Below, in pieces: positions 8,721-16,297 of a stretch of DNA of 64,000 nucleotides (the first letter of the stretch is position 1; every line of letters begins with the position of its first letter). The notes below the pieces were generated by a model, which saw only the letters and a program-made list of their open reading frames with translations, was not told the DNA's origin and ran no database searches. The stretch lies in the NCBI RefSeq assembly GCF_014084105.1, contig NZ_CP048289.1, forward strand, positions 310,001 through 374,000. The letters run 5' to 3'. Made by a program: the position numbers and the translations under genes. This DNA comes from Streptacidiphilus sp. P02-A3a. GTDB lineage: Bacteria > Actinomycetota > Actinomycetes > Streptomycetales > Streptomycetaceae.

Positions 8721-9275
8721 TCAGCAGGCAGGAGATTGCTTCAGGGAGCGGATCATGGCTGTGAGACTGGGGGAGTCTGGTGACGGACGCTGCCCGTTGA
8801 AGGGCTCGTATCCCCAGGTGACATAGAGGGCCTGGACCTTGCCGTCGCCTGCCAGGGGGTTGACCGAGAGGGTGACGCGCTCCTCGGTGCGGTTGGACAG
8901 GAGTGCGTCGTGGATGCGGAGGGCTGTTCCCGTGCCGCGCCAGGGAGTCCGGACCATGATCTCCTTCAGAGCTACGGTCGAGATGTCGGTGAAGCCGTGG
9001 GGCAGCGGCTCGGTCATCCGTGACCACCAGCGGTCGTTCTCGATGAGCGTGTTGACGTAGGCGTAGCCCACGGGCTGGGCCTCGTCGTAGCCGATGACCG
9101 CCTCCCAGCCGGATTCGCCAGCATGGCGGTCGAGACGTTCGGCGAAGCGTTCGACGGAGTAGTGCGGCAGGTGCAGCAGCGGAGCACGGGCGTCCGCGTA
9201 CACGTCGATGATGTCCTGCCGGACTGGGGTTATGTCCGTGCAGTGCCGCAGCTCGACGTTGAACGGGTTGCTCAT
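8721..9275 (-). CDS. GNAT-family N-acetyltransferase
   Basis: A 184-aa GNAT-fold protein. The ATG at 9275 follows a GGAGG site by a normal spacing. The central part (AVIGYDEAQPVGYAYV, then LKEIMVRTPWRGTGTALRIHDALL) shows strand 4 and the acetyl-CoA loop RxxGxG/A of the family. Its start overlaps the stop of the XRE-TPR regulator upstream (ATGA), so they form one transcript. The place beside a radical-SAM peptide cluster suggests a role in regulation, self-protection or peptide tailoring. The acceptor is unknown. Confidence 0.8.
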   Translation of the reverse strand: MSNPFNVELRHCTDITPVRQDIIDVYADARAPLLHLPHYSVERFAERLDRHAGESGWEAVIGYDEAQPVGYAYVNTLIENDRWWSRMTEPLPHGFTDISTVALKEIMVRTPWRGTGTALRIHDALLSNRTEERVTLSVNPLAGDGKVQALYVTWGYEPFNGQRPSPDSPSLTAMIRSLKQSPAC

Positions 9276-10534
9276 ACGGTGGTCCTCCGGGTGTCCTGGG
9301 CGTACTGGTCCCACAGCTGGGTGTGGGCGCTGTCGGGGGCGATGGCGTGCAGGCGGCGGCCGAAGGCGTCGAGCATGCCGGTCACTCGCGGGTGGCGTGC
9401 CGGTCCTTGGTTCGGGATGGACATGGCGGTGGTGATCGCCGGTTCCAGGTCGGCCTGGCCGAGCTGGGCGTGGGCCAGACGCGCGGTGGCGATGGCGCGG
9501 CTTCGCTGGAGATGGGGGCGCAGGACGGACAGGGTGCGGTGGGCGCGGGCTTCGGCGTGTTCGTACTGGTGCAGGCTGAGGTAGGCGGCCAGGGCGAGGC
9601 TGTCGAGTTCGGCCTGGTCGTAGAAGGCGGTTATCCACACCGGGCGGTAGGCGTCGGGGTCGGCGCGGTTCAGGGCTTCCTGGGCGTGGCCGATGGCGCG
9701 TTCGACGGCGGCGGTGTCACCGGTGAGCCCGAGGATGGCTGCGTGGCGGGCGTGTCCGAGGGAGGCGAACAGCGGGTCACGGCGGCTGATGGAGCTGTTG
9801 CGGGCGACGTTGTTGGCAGCGAGGCCGTCGGCGGGGCGGCCGAGGTGGCGGTAGAGGGTGCCGGCGTGCGACCAGATCCGGAAGGCGATGCTCGGGTCGC
9901 CGGACATGGCGGCGAGGCTGGAGGCGCGGTCCAGGTGCTGCTGGGCGGCGCCGAACCTACGGCCGTCGATGGCTGCCCACATGGCGCTGGAGGTGAAGGA
10001 AGCGGCGCTGGCGTAGAGGCCGCTGCGGATGCGCTGGCTGGCGGTGCCCTGCTGCTGCAGGGCCAGGGCCTGGTCGGCGAGGGCGACGGCCTGAGTCTCG
10101 ATGGAGGTCGTGCCGCCGTCGCGGTGGTCGCTGGCGATGATGCTGGCGAACTGGGTCTGCAGACGCTGGATGTCGCCGGACCCGATTCTGCGCGACGCCG
10201 AGACGAGGGGGACCGCCGCGACCGCGGTTCCGGTCGTGGCGGTCAGGAAGGTGCGCCGCAGCACATCGTTCTCCGTGGGGGCTGGCGGGTGGTGGCTACC
10301 CGGCTGGGTGAAGCCGAGTTCCTCGGCCGGACATCCGAATACTGCCCGTAATGCAGCCCGTTGCTTGGCGTGCGGCCAACGTGTGCGGGTCAGCAGATCG
10401 TGGATCGTACGCTCGGAGACCGTGCCGTATCGACCCGTCAGGTCCTGGATGGCCAGGTTCATCTGGTGGGCGAGCTCGGTCCGGGTCAGGCCAAGGTGCA
10501 CGATGCGGTCCCTCAGGACGGTGTTGTCCCCCAT
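9272..10534 (-). CDS. XRE-type HTH regulator with TPR-like C-terminal region
   Basis: A 420-aa regulator. The N-terminal HTH (LRDRIVHLGLTRTELAHQMN then GTVSERTIHDLLTRTRWPHAKQRAALRAVFG) is followed by a Tat-like or membrane-like segment RRTFLTATTGTAVAAVPLV (about residues 80-98) and then by repeated helical hairpins of TPR type to the end. Streptomyces has many such HTH-TPR regulators, related to NsdA, that often flank secondary-metabolite or peptide clusters. It is divergent from the small-ORF/radical-SAM operon that begins at 10908, so it is a good candidate to control that operon from the shared 370-bp gap. The start at ATG 10534 is chosen because the HTH begins right after it. Confidence 0.8.
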   Translation of the reverse strand: MGDNTVLRDRIVHLGLTRTELAHQMNLAIQDLTGRYGTVSERTIHDLLTRTRWPHAKQRAALRAVFGCPAEELGFTQPGSHHPPAPTENDVLRRTFLTATTGTAVAAVPLVSASRRIGSGDIQRLQTQFASIIASDHRDGGTTSIETQAVALADQALALQQQGTASQRIRSGLYASAASFTSSAMWAAIDGRRFGAAQQHLDRASSLAAMSGDPSIAFRIWSHAGTLYRHLGRPADGLAANNVARNSSISRRDPLFASLGHARHAAILGLTGDTAAVERAIGHAQEALNRADPDAYRPVWITAFYDQAELDSLALAAYLSLHQYEHAEARAHRTLSVLRPHLQRSRAIATARLAHAQLGQADLEPAITTAMSIPNQGPARHPRVTGMLDAFGRRLHAIAPDSAHTQLWDQYAQDTRRTTV

Positions 10535-10907
10535 CCGGCCACGGTATTGCGGAGCCCGAAATCCCGCACCAGTGCAGGTAATGCTCCGGTCAAAACTTCC
10601 GGTCGGGCTCGATCGCACCCCCGTCGAATCTTCCTGCCGATCCCCAGTCTGCGGCGGTTTCCTTGAGTGACAGGCCGTCACCTCGGCTCACTCAACGCGG
10701 TGATCCACGCTTCTCCGCATCGATTCCGTTGGAGTCCTCCATGGCCACCCCTGAAGAGCAGCCAAGATCCAGTGGTGCGCGACCGCTGCCCATCCGGACT
10801 CGTGGCTGCACCTTGCATCGACCGATCTCCGGCGACCCTGGTGCTGGGAACGACCGTTGGGATGCCTTCACACGGCCCCAGCGCTCGCGGGACGAAGGCA
10901 GGCCGGC
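10535..10907. promoter_or_regulatory. Divergent promoter region of the candidate RiPP cluster
   Basis: A 373-bp gap between the XRE-TPR gene (minus) and the first small ORF (plus). No coding frame is convincing. By position it should hold the promoters for both directions and any operator for the regulator. I did not find a clear long inverted repeat. Confidence 0.4.
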
Positions 10908-11129
10908 ATGAGCCCGCGCCAGCGGCCCGCATGGGTCCGACGGGGAGCAGTAGCCCTGGATCAGGCCAGCGGACAGGTCGGCGAGGTCCAGCATGTCGGC
11001 CCGCTCTACTGCACCGGCCCTACAAAGCCCCAGGACCGTCACCGGGTCTGGCTGCGACCGCGTGCGGGCGGATGCGAATGGGAGACGACCGTGGAAGACC
11101 TCCAACCCGCGCAGGAGGCGGTGCAATGA
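10908..11129 (+). CDS. Small hypothetical protein, first of three coupled ORFs
   Basis: A 73-aa protein (starts MSPRQRPAWVRRGAVALDQA). Its composition is protein-like, with a middle beta-like stretch (GQVGEVQHVGPLYCTGP then HRVWLRPRAGGCEWETTVEDL). It overlaps the next ORF at ATGA (11126-11129), which supports real translation. Two cysteines are present. I know no family. In position it leads the operon that continues to the radical-SAM gene. Confidence 0.65.
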   Translation: MSPRQRPAWVRRGAVALDQASGQVGEVQHVGPLYCTGPTKPQDRHRVWLRPRAGGCEWETTVEDLQPAQEAVQ

Positions 11130-11335
11130 CGGCCGCCAACCCGCCAGCCATCGGGGACCTGGTCCAGGACCCGGAGGGTCGCCAGCTGGTCGTCACCGAC
11201 CTGCGCAGCGGGCAGCTGATCGTCCGCGCCCTGCGCAGCAGCCGTGAGCGGCCCGTCGAGGATCCGACCGTTCTGACGGTCCTCGCGCGGCGCGGGACCT
11301 GGGGCGGCTACCCGGACGGACAGGCCCGGGGATGA
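11126..11335 (+). CDS. Small hypothetical protein, second of three coupled ORFs
   Basis: A 69-aa protein with a strong AGGAGG site before ATG 11126. The fold is probably all-beta (AIGDLVQDPEGRQLVVTDLR then SGQLIVRALRSSRERPVED), resembling the small KOW/SH3-like barrels of Streptomyces hypothetical proteins, though I cannot name it. It overlaps the upstream and downstream genes by 4 nt each, so the three are coupled. Confidence 0.7.
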   Translation: MTAANPPAIGDLVQDPEGRQLVVTDLRSGQLIVRALRSSRERPVEDPTVLTVLARRGTWGGYPDGQARG

Positions 11336-11523
11336 GCGGACGCCATGCTGGTCCCGACCCGCTGACGGTCGCGTTAGGCGTCGCTTGGACAGCAGGAAGC
11401 GCGGCACTCCTCGCTCTCCTCGCCTTCGTGGCCCGTGAGCCGTGCCCATGCTCGCCTTCCGCCTCCAGCCCGGTGCCGGCGAGCGTTCCCGACATCCAGC
11501 CCGAAGCCATGGCCGATGGCTGA
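11332..11523 (+). CDS. Small single-pass membrane protein, third of three coupled ORFs
   Basis: A 63-aa protein with one hydrophobic helix (PLTVALGVAWTAGSAALLALLAF, residues about 10-32) and a short polar tail with a CPC motif. Start ATGA overlaps the previous stop. It may anchor a complex at the membrane, but no function can be read. It lies about 180 bp before the radical-SAM start. Confidence 0.6.
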   Translation: MSGRHAGPDPLTVALGVAWTAGSAALLALLAFVAREPCPCSPSASSPVPASVPDIQPEAMADG

Positions 11524-11615
11524 CTCGATCCCCTTCTCCGGACCGACTCCCGTGAACCGGTCCAGGAGAAGGCACACCCGCTGACGACCCCGTACCGGCC
11601 GTTCTCAGCGGAAGA

Positions 11616-11666
11616 CACGGGGCGGCCCCGCGCCGGGCCCCCTGGCCGGCCATGGGCCGCCCCGTG
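11616..11666 (+). promoter_or_regulatory. 13-bp inverted repeat upstream of the radical-SAM gene
   Basis: Arms at 11616-11628 and 11654-11666 are perfect complements (CACGGGGCGGCCC and its reverse complement) around 25 nt that are themselves GC-rich and partly self-complementary. It lies 38 nt before the GTG at 11704, so it could be an attenuator or terminator separating the small-ORF operon from the radical-SAM operon, or a translation-control hairpin. Confidence 0.5.
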
Positions 11667-11703
11667 TACCGACCTCCATTCCCCGATGTCACCTGGAGCG
11701 CCC

Positions 11704-12810
11704 GTGCACGAGCTGATCGCTTCCCCGTTCCTCGACGGTCATCTGATCCTCCGCCCGGGTCGCGCCCAGGGGCTCCGGGTCGGCTCCGGCCGATACCAGC
11801 AACTCCTCACCGCCTCCTCGAAGTCGGCCGTTCCGCCGTGGCTGGCGGACGCGGCCCGCACCGCCTGGGGAGTCGACCTGCACGGGCGGCAACTGGCGGA
11901 CACAGTCCTGGTCCGCCCGCCGTCCAAGCTCGGCTACGGCCGCGCGTCATGGGAGATCAACAAGGGCTGCGACTACGACTGCGAGCACTGCTACCTGGGG
12001 CTGAAGAACTTCGAGGGCCTCGCCTGGGCCGACAAGGTCAAGCTCCTGGACGTCGTCCGCGACTCCGGGGCGCTGTGGCTGCAGATCACCGGTGGCGAGC
12101 CGCTGATCGACCGCGACTTCCCCGCCGCCTACCAGTACGCCAACGAGCTCGGCCTCATGCTCTCGATCGCCAGCAACGGCAGCCAGCTGAGCAAGCCCCG
12201 CATCCAGGAGCTGTTCACCCGCCACCGGCCCTACCTGATCGCCGTCAGCGTCTACGGCGCCAGCGCCGAGACCTACGACGGCATGACCCGCAACCGTGGC
12301 GCGTTCGCCCGGTTCATCAAGGGCCTGGAGGCGTCACGGGAATCCGGGCTGTCCCTCAAGCTGAACATCGTCGTGTCCGAGCGCAACGCCCACCAGATCC
12401 CCGACATGCAGCACCTGGCCGACAGCTACGGCTTCCCCCACCAGGTCTTCACCACCATGAGCCCGACCATCGAGGGCAGCGGCGAACGCATGGGCACCCA
12501 GGCCGCCGACTACGTCATGCCCCGCAAGCCCTTCCAGGGCTGCAACGCCGGGCACACCTTCTTCCACTCCGACCCCTGGGGCAAAGCCTCCATCTGCAAG
12601 GTCGGCCGCGACCCCCAGTTCGACCTCATCACCGACGGCGTCGACGGGCTGCGCCAGCTCGGCGACGTCGCCGACTCCCTCCAGCTTCGCACCGGCGGAT
12701 GCTCCGGCTGCACGCTGTCCGGCTCCTGCTTCACCTGCCGGCCGCTGGCCAAGCTCTACCAGGAGGCGAAGGCCCCGCTCAACACCTACTGCCAGCACGG
12801 AGGGAGGTGA
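11704..12810 (+). CDS. Radical SAM/SPASM peptide maturase
   Basis: A 368-aa enzyme. The radical SAM cluster motif CxxxCxxC is C89-DYD-C93-EH-C96, followed by the SAM-binding GGEP (LQITGGEPLIDRDF). The C-terminal SPASM/twitch domain has cysteines from C280 on (GCNAG, SICKVGRD, GGCSGCTLSGSCFTC, then YCQHGG), enough for auxiliary Fe-S clusters. SPASM enzymes commonly modify ribosomal peptides through thioether, C-C or similar links. The gene immediately downstream encodes a 44-aa Cys-rich peptide. GTG 11704 is chosen for its GGAG site 6 nt upstream; the ATG at 11686 lacks one. Confidence 0.92.
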   Translation: MHELIASPFLDGHLILRPGRAQGLRVGSGRYQQLLTASSKSAVPPWLADAARTAWGVDLHGRQLADTVLVRPPSKLGYGRASWEINKGCDYDCEHCYLGLKNFEGLAWADKVKLLDVVRDSGALWLQITGGEPLIDRDFPAAYQYANELGLMLSIASNGSQLSKPRIQELFTRHRPYLIAVSVYGASAETYDGMTRNRGAFARFIKGLEASRESGLSLKLNIVVSERNAHQIPDMQHLADSYGFPHQVFTTMSPTIEGSGERMGTQAADYVMPRKPFQGCNAGHTFFHSDPWGKASICKVGRDPQFDLITDGVDGLRQLGDVADSLQLRTGGCSGCTLSGSCFTCRPLAKLYQEAKAPLNTYCQHGGR

Positions 12811-12814
12811 ACCC

Positions 12815-12949
12815 ATGCCGGTACCCGTAGCCATTACGCTCACCGAGCGACCCCTTGAGGACGAGGAGATCGTGTTCGTCGGCGACCTGGACGACGTCCT
12901 GGAGGTCGTCATGTGCTCCTGCTCGTCCAGCGACTCCCAGCCGTACTAG
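12815..12949 (+). CDS. Candidate RiPP precursor peptide (44 aa)
   Basis: It has a very strong ribosome site (GGAGGGAGGTGA) before the ATG at 12815, 5 nt after the radical-SAM stop. The first about 32 residues form an acidic leader (TERPLEDEEIVFVGDLDDV, LEVV). The end is a short core-like tail MCSCSSSDSQPY, with two Cys, four Ser and a terminal Tyr. An acidic leader plus a Cys/Ser-rich tail next to a SPASM enzyme is the usual layout of a sactipeptide/ranthipeptide-like or other radical-SAM RiPP. The exact class is unknown to me. A GNRA-type hairpin follows the stop. Confidence 0.75.
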   Translation: MPVPVAITLTERPLEDEEIVFVGDLDDVLEVVMCSCSSSDSQPY

Positions 12950-12959
12950 CAAGCAGGCC

Positions 12960-12983
12960 GCCCCGGTCCGCGAGGGCCGGGGC
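12960..12983 (+). terminator. Hairpin with GCGA loop just after the precursor gene
   Basis: A 10-bp stem (one G-U pair) closes a GCGA tetraloop, 10 nt after the precursor stop and 30 nt before the kinase start. A partial terminator here would raise precursor mRNA over the downstream genes or stabilise its 3' end, as is common in bacteriocin and lanthipeptide operons. The role is inferred. Confidence 0.6.
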
Positions 12984-13013
12984 AGCCCTGGCACCACCGT
13001 CTGGAGCTTCCTC

Positions 13014-13829
13014 ATGTCGATGTCCCGCCTCGCCTGGCATGACCTCCCCGCTGACACCCGCGCCGCCGTCCACGAGCACACCGGCCCCTTCCTCACCTCG
13101 GCCGACGTGACCACCGGAGCCAACTCCGGTGTAGCGGTCAAGGCGTACACCTCGGCCGGACCGGTGTTCATCAAGGGCATCCCGACCGACCACCGACAGG
13201 TCAAGACCCAGCGCCGCGAAGCCGACGTCAACCCGTACCTTCCCCCCTCCGCACCCAAGCTGCTATGGCATACCCAGGGTGGAGGCTGGGACCTGCTCGG
13301 CTTCGAGCTGATCGACGGATCCATCGCCGACTACACACCCGGCAGTCCCGACCTGCCTCTGGTCGTCGCCGCACTGACGGAACTTGCGGACACCCCCTGC
13401 CCGGACATCCCGCTGCTTGACCTGGCCGACCGGTACGCGTCCTACACCAGCACACCGGAACTGTTCGGCGGCGAGGCCCTCCTGCATACCGACGTGGCGC
13501 CCCACAACGTCCTGGTCGACTCCACGGCCCACCTGATCGACTGGGCTTGGCCCACCCGAGGGCCGGCCTGGGCCGACCCGGCGGTATGGGTCGTCCGGCT
13601 GATCGAGGCCGGACATACCCCCGAGCAGGCCGAGCAATGGGCGGCCAAGGTCCCCGGGTTCAGGACGGCTCACCCGCATGTTCTGGCTGCCTTCGCTGAC
13701 GCCAATGCCCACCAGTGGGAGGAAGTCCGGGCACTGGAACCGCGCTCGCTGTGGAAGCAGCGGATGACCGCCTCCGCAGCCGCGTGGAGGGATCACCAGC
13801 GCGCTCTCGCGCTGCGGACCGACGCCTGA
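13014..13829 (+). CDS. Aminoglycoside phosphotransferase-fold kinase, first copy
   Basis: A 271-aa protein of the APH/choline-kinase fold. The phosphate region reads VFIKGIPTD, with the Lys expected for ATP binding. The catalytic loop is HTDVAPHNVLV (H-x-D-x4-N), followed by the metal-binding ID of LIDWAW. The GGAG site 8 nt before ATG 13014 sets the start. APH-fold enzymes phosphorylate small molecules or peptides. Here, directly after a RiPP precursor, it may modify the peptide or give self-resistance. It is co-directional with the radical-SAM gene and the next kinase. Confidence 0.8.
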   Translation: MSMSRLAWHDLPADTRAAVHEHTGPFLTSADVTTGANSGVAVKAYTSAGPVFIKGIPTDHRQVKTQRREADVNPYLPPSAPKLLWHTQGGGWDLLGFELIDGSIADYTPGSPDLPLVVAALTELADTPCPDIPLLDLADRYASYTSTPELFGGEALLHTDVAPHNVLVDSTAHLIDWAWPTRGPAWADPAVWVVRLIEAGHTPEQAEQWAAKVPGFRTAHPHVLAAFADANAHQWEEVRALEPRSLWKQRMTASAAAWRDHQRALALRTDA

Positions 13830-13852
13830 CCCGACCGCGCTGGAGCCCCACT

Positions 13853-14773
13853 TTGGATCAAGCCCTGATCAGCAGCCTGCTCTGCGACATCAACCGCAGT
13901 ACCGGTCGCCGGGAACCGGAGCGCCTACCACTTCGCGTATGGGCCATGTCCGGCGTCGAGCGCCTCACCTACCCCGATGGTGAGAGCGCGGTCTTCAAGT
14001 ACGCCACCGAGCCACTCACTCACGAGGACCAGATTCTCCGCATCGCCGCACGATGCGGGGTCCCCGTGCCCAGGGTCATCGGGTCTGTCGCTCAGCGCGC
14101 CCTGCTCGGCATGGTGCTGGAAGATCTCGGCGAACCGCTGCACGAACCGCGGGACGCGGAAGCCGTCGTCGCTGCCGTCCACCTTCACCGGCTTGCCATC
14201 GCTCCCTGCCTGCCGGTTCTGGACGCCTCGGCGATGGCTGCGCTGCCGCTCCAGGCGCTCCGCCAACTGCGGCTCCTACGCGAGTCCGGCCGCTGGATCG
14301 AGGGTACCGAGGACCTGACCGTCCATCTGGAGGCACTCGCGCGAGTGGCTCCGATACGAGCGAAGGGGGCTACCACCGAACCCTTCGGCTGGGTGCACTC
14401 CGAGTTCGAACCCGCCAGCCTGCACATCGGCGCGAACGGTTGGAGGCTACTCGACTTCGCCCGAACCTTCACCGGCCCCGGTCTGCTCGACCTCGCCTCC
14501 TGGAAAGGGCTCGCCAAGGCCCAACCCCCGGACCCCACCTCGCTACGAGCGCTGATCAAGGCGTACATTACCGCCGGTGGAAGCCGCGACGTGCTCGCGT
14601 ATCGCGGCGGCCTTCCTCCCGAGGACTGGGCCCTGGGCTGGCACCGCATCTGGGCTGTCACATGGTTCCTCGAACAGGCCCACGTATGGATCAGGAAGCC
14701 GGACCGGGATCCGGGATCCATCAAGGTCGTCCGCCGTCACCTCGCTGACGCGGTGGCCCTGCTGCGAGCGTGA
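13853..14773 (+). CDS. APH-like kinase-fold protein, second copy, degenerate active site
   Basis: A 306-aa protein. The TTG at 13853 follows a GGAG site by 7 nt and a 23-nt gap from the first kinase. The fold is APH-like: SAVFKYAT (beta3 Lys), VPVPRVIGSV, MVLEDLGEPL, then WVHSEFEPASLHIGANGWRLLDFARTF. The loop HSEFEPASL has Ser-Glu where HxD is usual, and the metal Asp is in LLDFART. It may therefore be an altered or inactive kinase working with its neighbour. Two APH-like genes side by side behind the precursor suggest a paired tailoring or immunity step. Confidence 0.7.
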   Translation: MDQALISSLLCDINRSTGRREPERLPLRVWAMSGVERLTYPDGESAVFKYATEPLTHEDQILRIAARCGVPVPRVIGSVAQRALLGMVLEDLGEPLHEPRDAEAVVAAVHLHRLAIAPCLPVLDASAMAALPLQALRQLRLLRESGRWIEGTEDLTVHLEALARVAPIRAKGATTEPFGWVHSEFEPASLHIGANGWRLLDFARTFTGPGLLDLASWKGLAKAQPPDPTSLRALIKAYITAGGSRDVLAYRGGLPPEDWALGWHRIWAVTWFLEQAHVWIRKPDRDPGSIKVVRRHLADAVALLRA

Positions 14774-14851
14774 TCACGTGAAGTCCAGCCAGAAGCGAAG
14801 GGCCTGGGGACCGGAGTCACGGCGCAACGACAGCGGTCCAGTCCCCGGGCG

Positions 14852-15832
14852 TCATGCCGCGACGGGCTGCGCGGAGTGGTCACCTTGGGCAGTGTCGGCC
14901 AGAGCGGCAAGGTGCCGTTCGGCGTCGAGGGCGGCCTGGCAGCCGGAGGCGGCGGCGGTGATGGCCTGGCGGTAGGTGTGATCCACCACGTCTCCGGCAC
15001 CGAAGACGCCGGTGAGGTTGGTCCGGGTAGAGGGTGCCTCGACCCGGAGGTAGCCCTCGTCGTCGAGATCGAGCTGGCCGGCGAACAACTCGGTGCGCGG
15101 GTCGTGGCCGATGGCGATGAACAGTCCCTCGACGGCGAGGTCGCGGGTGGTGCCGGTGGCGGTGTCGCGCAGGACGACGCCGGTGACCCGGTCGGTGCCC
15201 TGGATCTCGGCGATTTCGCTGTTCCAGGCGAAGCTGATCTTTGGGTCGGCTTGGGCGCGGGCCTGCATGACCTTGGAGGCGCGCAGGGTGTCGCGGCGGT
15301 GGACGATCGTGACCGAATTGGCGAAGCGGGTGAGGAAGGTGGCTTCTTCCAAGGCGGTGTCGCCGCCGCCGACGACCACGATGTCCTTGCCGCGGAAGAA
15401 GAAGCCGTCGCAGGTCGCGCACCAGGACACCCCGCGTCCCGAGAGTTCGTCCTCGCGGGGCAGGCCGAGCTTGCGGTAGCCGGAGCCGGTGGCCACGATC
15501 ACGGTCTTGGCGCGGTGGACGGTGCCCTCGGTGTCGGTCAGTTCCTTGATGTCGCCGGTGAGGTCGACGGCCACGATGTCGTCGTCGATCATCACCGCGC
15601 CGAAGCGCTCGGCCTGGGCCCGCATGTTGTTCATCAGGTCGGGGCCCTGGATGCCGTCGGGGAAGCCGGGGAAGTTCTCGACCTCGGTGGTGGTGGTCAG
15701 GGCGCCGCCGACGAAGATGGCGCTGCCGAAGACGAGGGGCTTGAGGTCGGCGCGGGCGGTGTAGAGGGCGGCGGTGTATCCGGCGGGGCCGGACCCGATC
15801 ACGACGACCTCGTGCACTATCGGCTCGGTCAT
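14852..15832 (-). CDS. trxB: Thioredoxin reductase (ArsT-like, arsenic island)
   Basis: A 326-aa NADPH-thioredoxin reductase. It has an FAD-binding GSGPAGYTAALYTARA at the N-terminus, the redox-active CATCDGFF (CxxC), an NADPH site VVGGGDTALEEA, and the C-terminal GVFGAGDVVDHTYRQAITAAASGCQAALDAERHL. Length and motifs are complete. It lies 5 nt downstream of arsC on the same strand. In Streptomyces arsenic clusters a thioredoxin reductase gene (arsT) regenerates thioredoxin for arsenate reduction, which fits here. There is a non-coding gap of only about 80 bp to the converging kinase gene. Confidence 0.95.
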   Translation of the reverse strand: MTEPIVHEVVVIGSGPAGYTAALYTARADLKPLVFGSAIFVGGALTTTTEVENFPGFPDGIQGPDLMNNMRAQAERFGAVMIDDDIVAVDLTGDIKELTDTEGTVHRAKTVIVATGSGYRKLGLPREDELSGRGVSWCATCDGFFFRGKDIVVVGGGDTALEEATFLTRFANSVTIVHRRDTLRASKVMQARAQADPKISFAWNSEIAEIQGTDRVTGVVLRDTATGTTRDLAVEGLFIAIGHDPRTELFAGQLDLDDEGYLRVEAPSTRTNLTGVFGAGDVVDHTYRQAITAAASGCQAALDAERHLAALADTAQGDHSAQPVAA

Positions 15833-15837
15833 CGCGG

Positions 15838-16260
15838 TCAGTTCTCCTGCTGCTTGGCGTCGATCTCGGCGACCAGGCCCTCGATCAGCTTCTTGATCTC
15901 GTCGCGGATCGGGCGTACGGCCTCGACGCCCTGCCCGGCCGGGTCTTCGAGTTCCCAGTTGAGGTACTTCTTGCCGGGGAAGATCGGGCAGGCGTCGCCG
16001 CAGCCCATGGTGATGACGTAGTCCGACGCCTGGACGGCTTCGGTGGTCAGGACCTTGGGGGTCTGGTGGGAGATGTCGACGCCGACGTCGGCCATCGCGG
16101 CGACGGCGGAGGGGTTGACCCGGTCGCCGGGGATCGAGCCGGCCGAGCGGACCTCGACGCGGTCGCCCGCGAGGTGGCTGAGGAATCCGGCGGCCATCTG
16201 GGAGCGGCCGGCGTTGTGGACGCAGACGAACAGGACCGAGGCGGCAGGTGCGGCAGTCAT
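15838..16260 (-). CDS. arsC: Arsenate reductase, thioredoxin-coupled LMW-phosphatase type
   Basis: A 140-aa protein that reduces arsenate to arsenite in the cytosol. The phosphatase-like loop C13-VHNAGR-S20 gives the nucleophile, and GCGDACPIFPGKKYLNWELEDP contains the second cysteine and the conserved DP. It is followed by the trxB gene, the electron donor route. The start at 16260 is set by the loop position typical of the family. It is one of two paralogous arsC genes in tandem. Confidence 0.95.
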   Translation of the reverse strand: MTAAPAASVLFVCVHNAGRSQMAAGFLSHLAGDRVEVRSAGSIPGDRVNPSAVAAMADVGVDISHQTPKVLTTEAVQASDYVITMGCGDACPIFPGKKYLNWELEDPAGQGVEAVRPIRDEIKKLIEGLVAEIDAKQQEN

Positions 16261-16297
16261 CGCAGAGGTGCTTTCTGATCGGGTGGTGACGGGTGGT

